Shown: positions 55,741 to 64,000 of the stretch, one piece after another
Layout of the letters: the number at the start of each line of letters is the position of its first letter
Position numbering within the stretch: position 1 is the first letter of the stretch
Assembly (NCBI GenBank): GCA_016710625.1
Contig: JADJVK010000007.1
Location: forward strand, 52,178-116,177
DNA length: 64,000 nt
Reading direction: 5' to 3'
Source of the DNA: Saprospiraceae bacterium
GTDB taxonomy: Bacteria > Bacteroidota > Bacteroidia > Chitinophagales > Saprospiraceae
Made by a program: the position numbers and the translations under genes
Notes under the pieces: model-generated
The model's database searches: none
What the model saw: only the letters and a program-made list of their open reading frames with translations
What the model was told of the DNA's origin: nothing

Positions 55741-57424
55741 ATGATTCGATTTTCTGCAATAATATTCTTTACGTTTTTTCTCCTATCAACTTTGTTTGGT
55801 CAAATGGATAAAGCAAATGAACTCTATAAAAATGGGTTGTATGCAGCTGCTATTCCATTGTATATCAAAGAGATTAGTAGTAAAAAATCGATGGGAGCAG
55901 AAAAGAAATTGATCAATTGTTATATCAGACTTAATAAAACCAAGGAAGCCGAAATTCGACTTTCTAGTCTTGCTAACCTGCCAGAACCAAGCAATGATAT
56001 ACTGTTACAATATGCCGAAATTTTAGTGTTGAATGGGAAATGTGATTCAGTAGGAACCATATTGAAAAAGTTAGAGCAATCATCAGAGGCGGAGGTTGCT
56101 ATCAAAAAAATAATGCATCAATGTGATTTTATCAAAACGAATAAACCATTATTTGAAAAAGTAGAAATCGGGCAATTTGAATTCAATACAGATGCCGATG
56201 AAAATAGCCCATTTTATTTTCGTAATCAATTGATTTTCAGCTCAGACAGGTCATCTGGCAAGAAGTTGTTGAAAAAAACTTCAGAGACAACAGGCAGAGA
56301 TTATCTGAGTATTTATGGAACATCGAAAATAAATGATTCCACTTGGCAGACGCCAGAAAAATTGCCAAGTAAAATTAATGAGTTTAATGTAAATATTTCT
56401 GGAGGTAGCTTCACCAAGGATGGGTCTAAGTTTTATTTTAGTAAAAACCATCATACTTTGGGGAAAAATGATGTGTATTATCTTCAAATATTCGAGGCAA
56501 CTTTCAAAAACGGCAGTTTTCAGTATAGAAAAACTACCTTTCTGTATTTCTGATGCAAATTATATGCACCCAATGATATCACCCAATGGGAAATATCTTT
56601 TTTATACCTCTGATCGGGGCAATGGAAACATCGGAGCTACGGATATTTATTTTGTGAAAAAAACGAAAAAAGGGTGGAGTAAACCAACTAATCTTGGAAG
56701 CACTATTAATACGGAGTCAGCTGAAGGATTCCCATATTTTAATGCAAATAACCAATTGTTTTTTTGTTCGAAAGGGCATGATGGGCTAGGTGGGTTTGAT
56801 ATTTTCATGTCCCAGATGGATACTTTAGAAAACTGGTCTAAACCTATAAATTTGGGATTCCCAATCAATGGCTCTTCTGATGATGTCGGAATTTGTTTTG
56901 ATTCTACCGACAAAAAAGGAGTTTTTGTTTCTTCAAGAAATGGAAGGGCAGATGATTTATTTTTATTTGAAATTGTAGAAAAAGAAAAAAATATTATTGC
57001 ACTTCCGACTAAATTGGACTGTTTTCAAACGTACCCTTTATCAGATTTTAGACATATTTTACAAAATAGGAATTCATATCCAAATACTTGTTTTAGAATA
57101 GATGGTAATAAGTTATTTGTGGAAAATTCTGAAAAATTTATTAGTCAATCGGACAGTACTTTGGTGGATTTAGCCATGATTTTAATAGAAAACCCATCTT
57201 TGGTGGTAGAAATCGATGTATATTATAAAAATACACCAGATGCAATTAATATATCGGGAAAAAGAGCTCAAAGCATAGCAACTTTTCTAACGGACAATTT
57301 TATTTCACCTTCTCAATTTTTTTGGAAAGGTATGGGAACGATACTTGATGAGCATGAGAAACTAGACAACCCAATTTCTAAAATATTTTCGGAACAAATT
57401 ATTGTGAAAATTGTGAATTGGTAA
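55741..57424 (+). pseudogene. PorE-like TPR/PD40/OmpA protein, frameshifted
   Basis: Two frames make one protein. The first (55741 to a stop at 56551-56553) has a signal peptide (LFG|QMDK), a TPR-like helical region (about residues 20-120; ANELYKNGLYAAAIPLY) and the first PD40 propeller blades (FYFRNQLIFSSDRS). The +1 frame carries on from about 56520 to 57424 with more blades (SPNGKYLFYTSDR, GGFDIFMSQ) and a weak OmpA-like C terminus (ISGKRAQSIATFL). This is the architecture of PorE, a peptidoglycan-bound T9SS component, though a carboxypeptidase-like domain is not visible. One extra base near 56505-56530 explains the break; the joined protein would be about 560 residues. Confidence 0.7.
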
Positions 57425-57429
57425 AATTT

Positions 57430-57747
57430 TTAGGATTCAGGAGCAAGAGTTACACACAAGCCGTCCATTTCATCCGATATTTTTAATTGGCAACCTAACC
57501 TAGAGTTTTTTTCTACAAAAAAAGCAGAATCCAACATATTAATTTCATCCTCAGTTGGTTCATTCAATTGGTGATTGCTCGTTACGTAGCAATGACAGGA
57601 TGCACAAAGAGCCATACCGCCACAAGTTCCCAAAACTGGTAATTCGTACATTTTACATACTTCCATCAAATTCAGCGCCATATCAGTTGGTGCTTCTAAT
57701 ACATGTAAATTACCTTCTCTATCTGTAACATTTATTTTTACATCCAT
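57430..57747 (-). CDS. [2Fe-2S] ferredoxin, adrenodoxin type
   Basis: A 105-residue electron carrier. Four Cys ligands follow the pattern C-x5-C-x2-C (GTCGGMALCASCHC) and a distant C (RLGCQLKI), as in ISC-type/adrenodoxin-like ferredoxins. The acidic stretch NEPTEDEINMLD is also typical. I start it at 57747 (MDVKINVTD); the frame is open to 57783. No iron-sulfur assembly gene is adjacent. Confidence 0.88.
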   Translation of the reverse strand: MDVKINVTDREGNLHVLEAPTDMALNLMEVCKMYELPVLGTCGGMALCASCHCYVTSNHQLNEPTEDEINMLDSAFFVEKNSRLGCQLKISDEMDGLCVTLAPES

Positions 57748-57784
57748 CCTTTTCAAATCTTTACAATTGGTAAACGGCGGCAAT

Positions 57785-57820
57785 AAAAAAATGGTTCAAG
57801 AAATTGAATCCTTGAACCAT
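57785..57820 (-). terminator. Intrinsic terminator of the DUF805 gene
   Basis: A 10-bp perfect stem (ATGGTTCAAG with CTTGAACCAT), 10-nt loop, then six T on the minus strand (57790-57785), 21 nt after the DUF805 stop. Confidence 0.85.
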
Positions 57821-57841
57821 TTAATATGAATTTTATTAATT

Positions 57842-58196
57842 TTAGTTAATATGATCTACTAAATCTATTTCACCATTTCCTTTTGGATCTGGACCATATT
57901 CGTTTGAACCAGAATTACCTTCAGTTAATGCTAGAACTAAATTGTAAAATGGAATTAACATATACCATCCACTTTTCCCCACATCGTGCATTCTTCTTAT
58001 TGATACTGCAATTGTTGGTAATAATCGTAGCAAATGAATAAATTGATCCTAGTAATAGAACCCCAATTTGTACACCAATAAAAGTTAAGGCATAAGTTAT
58101 TATAGTGTTTATTAAAACAAACATCCAATACTCCTTTCTCCTTGCTCTACCATTAAATTCAGCATATTTTTTCAATGCTATTAAAAAATACTCCAT
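57842..58196 (-). pseudogene. DUF805 membrane protein, frameshifted
   Basis: The first frame starts at 58196 (MEYFLIALKKYAEFNGRARR) and gives two membrane helices (YWMFVLINTIITYALTFIGV, IGVLLLGSIYSFA) before drifting out of family. The second frame, ending at 57842, has the family's conserved LPTIAVSIRRMHDVGKSGWY, a last helix (MLIPFYNLVLAL) and a typical tail (YGPDPKG). Removing one base near 58017-58025 joins them as SFATIIPTIAVSIRRMHD, as in intact DUF805 proteins (about 118 residues). The family is small inner-membrane proteins of unknown function. Indel error or a real frameshift cannot be told apart here. Confidence 0.75.
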
Positions 58197-58277
58197 AATT
58201 TTAAAATTTTGTTGGTTAATAATAATGTTTAAAGAAATCAAAGATAATAATTTACCCAATTATGCCAAATATTTAAA

Positions 58278-58315
58278 CAAAAAAAGCTGTTTCGAAGAAA
58301 TCGAAACAGCTTTTT
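58278..58315 (-). terminator. Bidirectional-looking terminator after DUF2723
   Basis: A perfect 10-bp stem (GCTGTTTCGA with TCGAAACAGC), 5-nt loop, with eight A on one side and five T on the other. On the minus strand it ends the DUF2723 transcript 26 nt after its stop. Confidence 0.85.
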
Positions 58316-58340
58316 GTAACATATGAGAAATTATTTAATT

Positions 58341-61300
58341 CTAATTTTTCATATTTGTACTGCCGAATTTGGCAAATCTATCTTTTAACTCCTTAGCAAA
58401 AGCATCATCTTTCGCTCTTTCAGCTATCCTTACTAATTCGTCTTTGTTTCTCATCGACATCATATAGTCTTGTTCGAAACCAGCTTTCAAATCAGATTGA
58501 TCTAGAGATTGACAGAAATTCAGATAATCCTCTGTTTCTTTTGCTAATATCTGCATTTGTGGCTTAGCTTTATCATATGCATCCGCTTCCAAATAACTCA
58601 TAATCATGAATAATGCATTGAAATCATAAGGGAAATTCTCATTAGGGAATGCTGCAAAATATTTGTCTAACAAATCCACCGCAATTTTCTTCTCTCCTTT
58701 TTTGATCGCATCGCTTACTGATCTAGCTAACACCAATTTATGTGATTGAACACTTGGCAAATAACTTCTATCCACAAATGTTCTATGATTGTCAAAACCA
58801 CCCCATTTGAATTTATTTAAGAAATCATCATGAGTTCTTTGAAGATCTACACTTCCACTTCCAATAATTCCAAAGCTATTGTCACCAGTTGATTTCACAG
58901 GAACCAATCTCAAAGCTAATCCTTCCAATCTCAAATAATCTTGTAAACCTAATAATTTGTTAGATTGGCAAGTTACTGCCCAATAAATTGGACGGTCAAA
59001 AGCATTCGAAGCAACGATATCCATCACTGCTAAATCATCTTTCAATAAACTGCTTTTTTCTCCTAAAACCATATTGATTCTAGAAACAATCGAATCATTA
59101 GCTCCTACAATACCTAAAGATTTTACTTTATTAATGTCAACATCCATATATAAATTGGTGGTAGGAAGATAACTTTCAAATGACATTCCTCCACCTGCAC
59201 TTACAGGATGATTTTCGCCGATAAACTTCACTGCTTCTTTCAAATTCATTTCTCTTGGTGAGCCACCAGGAGAATAAACAGGCACTTGATCCCGTTTGAA
59301 ACCTCTATATCCGTCTTCTGGAATCGTCATCTTGATGGCAGGTGATTCATTCACTTTTCTTCTCATTTGATTGATATACCAATCTACAGCAATCAAACTC
59401 AAATTGACTACTCTGACATCCGTTCTAATACCTTCCACTTCTTGAGCATACCACAATGGATAAGTATCATTATCCCCATATGTGAAAATAATGGCATTTT
59501 TATCTACTGAATTCAAGAAGTTTGAAGCATAATCTCTTGATGCATAATGAGTACTTCTGCTATGATCATCAAAGTTTTGGAAACCCATAATCAATGGTGC
59601 TGATAATGCTAGTAAACCAGCTATCGGTGCACCGATCATTCCATTTAATTTCAGCTTCTCACTCAACAATTGATAAACTGCTAATACACCCATTCCAATC
59701 CACATACAAAAAGTAAGGAAAGAGCCAACTAAAACGTAATCTCTTTCTCTAGGCTCATTTGGTGGTTGGTTGGAATATATAATGATACCAATACCAGTTA
59801 TAATGAAAAGAGCTGCTAAGCCTACAAAATCTTTTCTTCTTTTAGAAAATTGGAAGAAAATGCCTAACAAACCAAATATTAATGGTAAGAAATAATAAGT
59901 GTTTCTAGCTTGATTGTTTTTCATTGCTGGAGGCAACTTCTCTTGATTATACAATCGAGAACCATCTAAAGAACTAACTCCTGATAACCAATGACCTGTA
60001 GTTTTATCCCAAGGATAATAACCTTGATCTCCATTTTGTCTTCCTACGAAATTCCACATGAAATATCGCCAATACATCCAATTCAATTGGTAACGGAAAA
60101 AGAAACTCAAATTGTCTCCCATGGTAGGAACTCCAGTTCTACCATCCATCCAAAGACGGTGTTGTTGTGGTCGGCCTTGTTCGTAGTGACCGATACGAGG
60201 GAACAACATTTTATCTTCATCTGCAAAGGTATAATCAATTTTTCTACCAGTTACTTCGTAATGGTCACCCACTCTTCCCAATCTTTCTTCTTGATCTGTT
60301 CCTGTTGGTTTTGCATCGAAGTGTGGACCTCTCAATAACGGTCTCTCTCCGTATTGTTCACGGTTAATATAAGGCAACAAACTCATCGGGTTGTCCGGAT
60401 TGTTCATATTAATAGGTGGATTAGCATTTGCTCTAATTACCACCATTCCAATGGTTGAAAATCCGATAGCTGCTAAAGCATATCCCAAAATGATTCGTTG
60501 TACCAATCCGTCTCCATTTCTTTTAAAAGAATCGCTAAAGTTGGGAATAATCCACTAAAGACCGGCAAACCGAATCCGTTAACAGTTATTCTTTCGCAAT
60601 AGTACCATAAAGTAGGAATACCAGTAATGACTAATTTTTGAGTTGCCATGATGATGGCTACGCCAACTGCACCAGCAATCAAAACCCCTTTGATGGTATG
60701 TTCTTTATATTTTTTGAAATAATAAAATAATGCTAATGCAGGGAAAGTTAATAAACTTAATAAGTGGACTCCGATGGATAATCCAGCTGCATAAATAGAA
60801 AACAATATCCATCTATCTGCTGAAGGGTCATCAGGTAAATTATACCATTTTATGATGGACCAGATTGTCAAACAAGTGAAGAAAGTGGACATTGCATATA
60901 CCTCACCTTCCACAGCTGAGAACCAAATGGAAGTACTGAAAGCCATCGCTAAACCAGCCACTAAGCCAGAAAATGCTAAAGCAATCGTTTGAGATTGGTT
61001 GGGTTCACCTTCTCTTCCTACCAAGGCTAATTTCCCAAAAATTACAGTTGTCCAACAAACAAACATTGCACCCAAAGCAGTACAAATGCCCGAAAGCATA
61101 TTTACAGAGAAAGCAATGGTCTCAGGTTTGGACGAAACAATTGAGCCAAACCAAGCAAATAGTCGGCCAACAATTAGAAATAAGGGTGCTCCTGGAGGGT
61201 GAACCACTTGCAATTTGTAAGCTCCTGAAACGAACTCCCCACAGTCCCAAAGGCTACCAGTGGGCTCTGCTGAAAAATAATAAACGATGGCAGTTATCAA

Positions 61301-61342
61301 AAAGACCAACCACCCAGTAATATTGTTAATAGTTCTGAACAC
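58341..61342 (-). pseudogene. DUF2723 polytopic membrane protein (GT-C-like), frameshifted at a slippery site
   Basis: Two frames form one protein of about 1000 residues. The upstream frame (61342-60473) has the family start GSLWDCGEFVSGAYKLQVVHPPGAPLF and seven or so helices. The family continues in the -1 frame, from KRNGDG at about 60520 through further helices (VVIRANANPPINMNNPDNP, GDNDTYPLWYAQ) to a helical C-terminal region ending at 58341. DUF2723 proteins are GT-C-like; protein O-mannosyltransferase-type activity is suggested for the family but not proven. The join falls in CTT TTA AAA GAA (60521-60529), with a U UUA AAA heptamer in frame. One missing A in the A4 run would also give ILLKRNGDG. 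Confidence 0.85.
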
Positions 61343-61785
61343 GTTGTAATTCAGTTTGTGATTAAGAAATACAAAAACAGTATAACGCCTACCATTAGGT
61401 ATAGCGTCTGCAAAACTAAAATATTATTTTCAAAAAATGGTATAAAAGCAATAAAATGATGAATAGGAAATTAGATGATAAATTTTATTAGATATTTAAT
61501 TACAAAATAGATTGGAAGAAATTGATAAAATCTAGATTATGTATTTATAATGATTTACTAAAAACAGCATAATTGATATTTAATCAAAAAGATTAAAGAA
61601 AGAATAACCTGATTTTCATAGGCTACAAGTATTTATTTAGTTAAAATTTTGTTACAAAATAAACAAATTGAAATGTTAAAATGAAATTTTAAGCCTATTT
61701 TTCTTAACATTTCAATAACTATGGGTTAAATATTGTATAAAGGCAATTTATTTCTTGGGGTAAGCTATTTTTTAACGCAGATTTG
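61343..61785. other. Intergenic region upstream of DUF2723
   Basis: About 440 bp between divergent genes. On the minus strand, TAGTTTTG (61418-61411) fits TAnnTTTG and would start the DUF2723 transcript. A small imperfect hairpin (about 61383-61406, ACGC/TACC with GGTA/GCGT) then lies in its leader. I see no ORF, tRNA or plus-strand promoter box for the following lipoprotein gene. Confidence 0.4.
61411..61418 (-). promoter_or_regulatory. -7 box of the DUF2723 gene
   Basis: TAGTTTTG on the minus strand, 68 nt upstream of the ATG at 61342. Confidence 0.35.
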
Positions 61786-62394
61786 ATGAAAAATCAACTG
61801 CTTATGAAAAATTTTATCTACTTCAATTTTTGTATTTGTTTTTTATTTTCCAGCTGTTTTCAACAAGGGATGAACCAAATTAAATACCATCCGAACGATT
61901 TTGGGGATGGGAGCAAATACCTATTAAAGCAACGTTTTATTCCTGGGTTGTTTTCAACCGCTGTTAATGACTGCATTATACAATATGAAAGAGTTACGGA
62001 AGGAAGAATAGTAAATAGAGTCCATTTCTTGATCAATAGAAAAGTAGAAGCACTGGATTTTGTTCCTACGATTCATTTGAAAATAGATGATTTGATTTTT
62101 CATATTAAAATCAATCGAGTAAAAACTCAACTACAAACAGAAAATGAAACCTTAAGTAATCAAACTATGACGACAGATACTACTGGAAATGTTATGTCAT
62201 CAAGTAGCTCTTCATCAACTCAAAATAGCTGGTTTTCCGAAAAATTCTATATTGACTTACCATCAGATGTGATAGCAAGCATAGGTAATGCAAAAAAAAT
62301 TGCATATAGATTTTACTATGGTCCTGAACCAGTAACTTTAGAGTATGATAAAGAAAAACTAAAACTACTCAAGGAACTATTCTCCAAAAAATAA
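61786..62394 (+). CDS. Lipoprotein of unknown function
   Basis: A protein of about 202 residues with a lipoprotein signal (CICFLFSSC); the start may be the ATG at 61786 or the one at 61804. The mature part is mostly beta (LDFVPTIHLKIDDLIFHIKINRV, DLPSDVIASI) with a Ser/Thr-rich loop (TDTTGNVMSSSSSSSTQNS, about residues 126-148). It is probably a membrane-anchored extracytoplasmic protein. I do not recognise the family. It is convergent with aspS, with 6 bp between them. Confidence 0.55.
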   Translation: MKNQLLMKNFIYFNFCICFLFSSCFQQGMNQIKYHPNDFGDGSKYLLKQRFIPGLFSTAVNDCIIQYERVTEGRIVNRVHFLINRKVEALDFVPTIHLKIDDLIFHIKINRVKTQLQTENETLSNQTMTTDTTGNVMSSSSSSSTQNSWFSEKFYIDLPSDVIASIGNAKKIAYRFYYGPEPVTLEYDKEKLKLLKELFSKK

Positions 62395-62400
62395 CTAGAT

Positions 62401-63951
62401 TTAAGACTTCACTTCCAAGCTCAACTCCTTCAGTTGGGTTTGGTCGATGAGGGATGGCGCATCTATCATCATGTCTCTTCCCTGATTGTTTTTAGGGAAT
62501 GCAATGAAATCTCTTATCGAATTGGAACCACACATCACTGAGCACAAACGGTCGAACCCAAAAGCAATTCCTCCATGTGGCGGTGCACCAAATTCGAAGG
62601 CACCCAACAAAAATCCGAATTGATCTTCAGCTTGCTCTGGCGTAAAACCTAAAAGTTTGAAATTTTTGGATTGTAGCTCTTTGTCGTGGATACGGATGGA
62701 GCCACCACCAATTTCCACACCGTTCAACACCAAATCGTAGGCATCTGCACGAAGTGCTTTCATGGTTTCATGGTCGCCATTTAGCATTCTTTCCACGTCA
62801 TCTTTTTTAGGAGAGGTGAAAGGGTGATGCATTGCAAAAAATCTTTGTGCATCCTCATCCCACTCTAATAAAGGGAAATCCAAAACCCACAATGGTTTGA
62901 AAACTTTAGGGTCTCTTAAGTTGAGCTTATTTCCCATCTCCAATCGCAATTCGCCCAATTGTTTTCTGGTTTTATCTACTTCGCCACAAAGCACTAAGAT
63001 TAGATCGCCAGCTTTTGCTTGGGTTGATGTCAAATCTGTTGAATGATGAGGTGATTTCAATTCTGCAAACTCCATCCCGAACCGAATGTCTGGCTTGTCG
63101 GAGCCATACAATCTCATGGCATCATCGTATTGCATTCTTGGGAAATCACTTAAAGTAACACCCAATATTTTATCGAACAAATGTTTGGTTAGTCCTTCGA
63201 AAGTATTCAAAATGTCTTCCTGATGTACAAAAGCCATTTCGCAGTCTATTTGTGTAAACTCCGGTTGGCGATCTGCTCTCAAGTCTTCATCTCTGAAGCA
63301 TTTTACGATTTGAAAATACTTATCGTATCCAGCCACCATTAAGATTTGTTTGAAAGTCTGTGGGGATTGTGGTAAAGCATAGAATTGGCCTGGATTCATA
63401 CGGCTTGGCACCACAAAATCTCTTGCTCCTTCTGGTGTACTTTTGATTAGATTGGGTGTTTCTATTTCAATAAAACCTTCATCTGCCAAATAGGCTCTTG
63501 TAGCAATCGCCATTTTACTTCTGAAGATGATATTTTTTTGAACTGGACTTCTTCTAAGATCCAAATAACGATATTTCATTCTCAAATCATCCCCACCATC
63601 CGTTTCGTCTTCGATAGTGAAAGGCGGTGTTTTGGCTGCATTCAATATTTTTAATTCCGTTACTTTTATTTCAATATCTCCAGTAGGCATTTTATCATTT
63701 TTGGACTCTCTTTCGATAACCAATCCAGTTGCCTGAATGACAAATTCTCTACCTAAACTTTTCGCCGCTTCCATTAGCTCTTTTGAGGAATTATTTTCAT
63801 CAAAAATCAATTGGGTCATCCCATAACGATCTCTCAAATCTACCCAAATCATAAAACCTTTATCTCTAGACTTTTGAACCCAACCAGATAAAGTGACAAC
63901 TTGACCTATATGACTACTTCTTAATTCTCCACAGGTATGCGAACGATACAT
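62401..63951 (-). CDS. aspS: Aspartyl-tRNA synthetase, apparently lacking the GAD domain
   Basis: A 516-residue class II synthetase that charges tRNA-Asp. The N-terminal OB-fold anticodon domain (residues 1-110; VTLSGWVQKSRDKGF) is intact, as are class II motif 1 (region RAYLADEGFIEIETPNL), motif 2 (FRDEDLRADRQPEFTQID) and motif 3 (GIAFGFDRL). Bacterial AspRS usually has a GAD insertion of about 100 residues between FGMEF and the AGDL...LRLEMG segment. Here FGMEFAELKS is followed within about 15 residues by KAGDLILVL, so about 70-80 residues seem absent. The junction is in frame. Total length is accordingly short of the usual 580-590. Confidence 0.9.
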   Translation of the reverse strand: MYRSHTCGELRSSHIGQVVTLSGWVQKSRDKGFMIWVDLRDRYGMTQLIFDENNSSKELMEAAKSLGREFVIQATGLVIERESKNDKMPTGDIEIKVTELKILNAAKTPPFTIEDETDGGDDLRMKYRYLDLRRSPVQKNIIFRSKMAIATRAYLADEGFIEIETPNLIKSTPEGARDFVVPSRMNPGQFYALPQSPQTFKQILMVAGYDKYFQIVKCFRDEDLRADRQPEFTQIDCEMAFVHQEDILNTFEGLTKHLFDKILGVTLSDFPRMQYDDAMRLYGSDKPDIRFGMEFAELKSPHHSTDLTSTQAKAGDLILVLCGEVDKTRKQLGELRLEMGNKLNLRDPKVFKPLWVLDFPLLEWDEDAQRFFAMHHPFTSPKKDDVERMLNGDHETMKALRADAYDLVLNGVEIGGGSIRIHDKELQSKNFKLLGFTPEQAEDQFGFLLGAFEFGAPPHGGIAFGFDRLCSVMCGSNSIRDFIAFPKNNQGRDMMIDAPSLIDQTQLKELSLEVKS

Positions 63952-64000
63952 ATTTTTTAATTTTATTTGAAATTAAGCATTATTACGAGGAATAATCGAT

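Noticed and set aside
61383..61406. Hairpin upstream of DUF2723 as a riboswitch
   Set aside because: Small and imperfect, with no recognised aptamer features.

Overview
The window looks like one contiguous stretch of a Bacteroidota chromosome, low in GC and gene dense. The evidence is type IX secretion (T9SS) C-terminal sorting domains on several exported proteins, DUF5916, DUF2723 and Bat-type genes, tandem ompH-murI, and promoter boxes of the Bacteroidota form TTTG-N19-TAnnTTTG. The mix (T9SS amylase, HmuY-like T9SS protein, PorE-like protein) would suit a Chitinophagales/Saprospirales-type lineage, but the sequence alone does not settle the order. I saw no rRNA, tRNA, CRISPR array, transposase or prophage gene.

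Layout. 0.2-2.6 kb: two tandem secreted OmpA-domain paralogs, the first frameshifted. 2.6-8.1 kb (minus): galactokinase, a giant parallel beta-helix T9SS protein, an SdiA-regulated-type lipoprotein. 8.2-13.4 kb: hemW, a beta-helix lipoprotein, the glpD-glpF pair. 13.4-17.2 kb (minus): glutaminyl cyclase, histidine ammonia-lyase, DEAD-box helicase. 17.4-19.5 kb: ompH-ompH-murI. 19.5-21.2 kb (minus): PAP2-like membrane protein, small lipoprotein, phosphopantetheinyl transferase. 21.7-27.5 kb: HmuY-like T9SS protein plus TonB-dependent receptor (probable haem uptake), then a DUF5916 outer-membrane protein. 27.5-32.9 kb: double FKBP isomerase, third ompH, O-antigen ligase-like protein, gpmI, an AstE/AspA-type deacylase. 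33.1-35.9 kb: TolC plus HlyD-type adaptor. 35.9-41.2 kb: metallo-hydrolase, small conserved protein, beta-barrel protein, HD-type protein, LolD-like ATPase, glycosyltransferase, pyrD. 41.4-45.2 kb: a small membrane ORF, T9SS alpha-amylase and a T9SS companion. 45.2-45.5 kb: two facing terminators enclosing a C-rich 8-bp repeat. 45.5-57.4 kb: mscL, alpha-2-macroglobulin, LD-carboxypeptidase, a predicted small RNA, two Bat genes, GNAT protein, a PorE-like protein. 57.4-64 kb: ferredoxin, DUF805, DUF2723, a lipoprotein and aspS.

How the genes fit together. Much of the window concerns the cell envelope: export, outer-membrane protein chaperones (three OmpH/Skp), wall recycling and synthesis (LD-carboxypeptidase, murI), efflux and nutrient capture. 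In 15 of the 16 Sec signal peptides without a lipobox that I could read, the residue after the predicted cleavage site is Gln, and a glutaminyl cyclase that would cap such N termini is encoded here.

Sequence quality. At least six genes carry single-base frame disruptions or a homopolymer-linked altered C terminus (about 325, 27,200, 32,930, 56,510, 58,020 and 60,525). Uncorrected indel errors are the simplest explanation. The break in DUF2723 falls exactly on a U UUA AAA slippery heptamer. Most interesting candidates: an orphan promoter-terminator unit predicting an 80-nt RNA at 52.88-52.96 kb; the HmuY-like T9SS/TonB receptor pair; and an aspartyl-tRNA synthetase that seems to lack its GAD domain. 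I did not find a clearly new multi-gene system.
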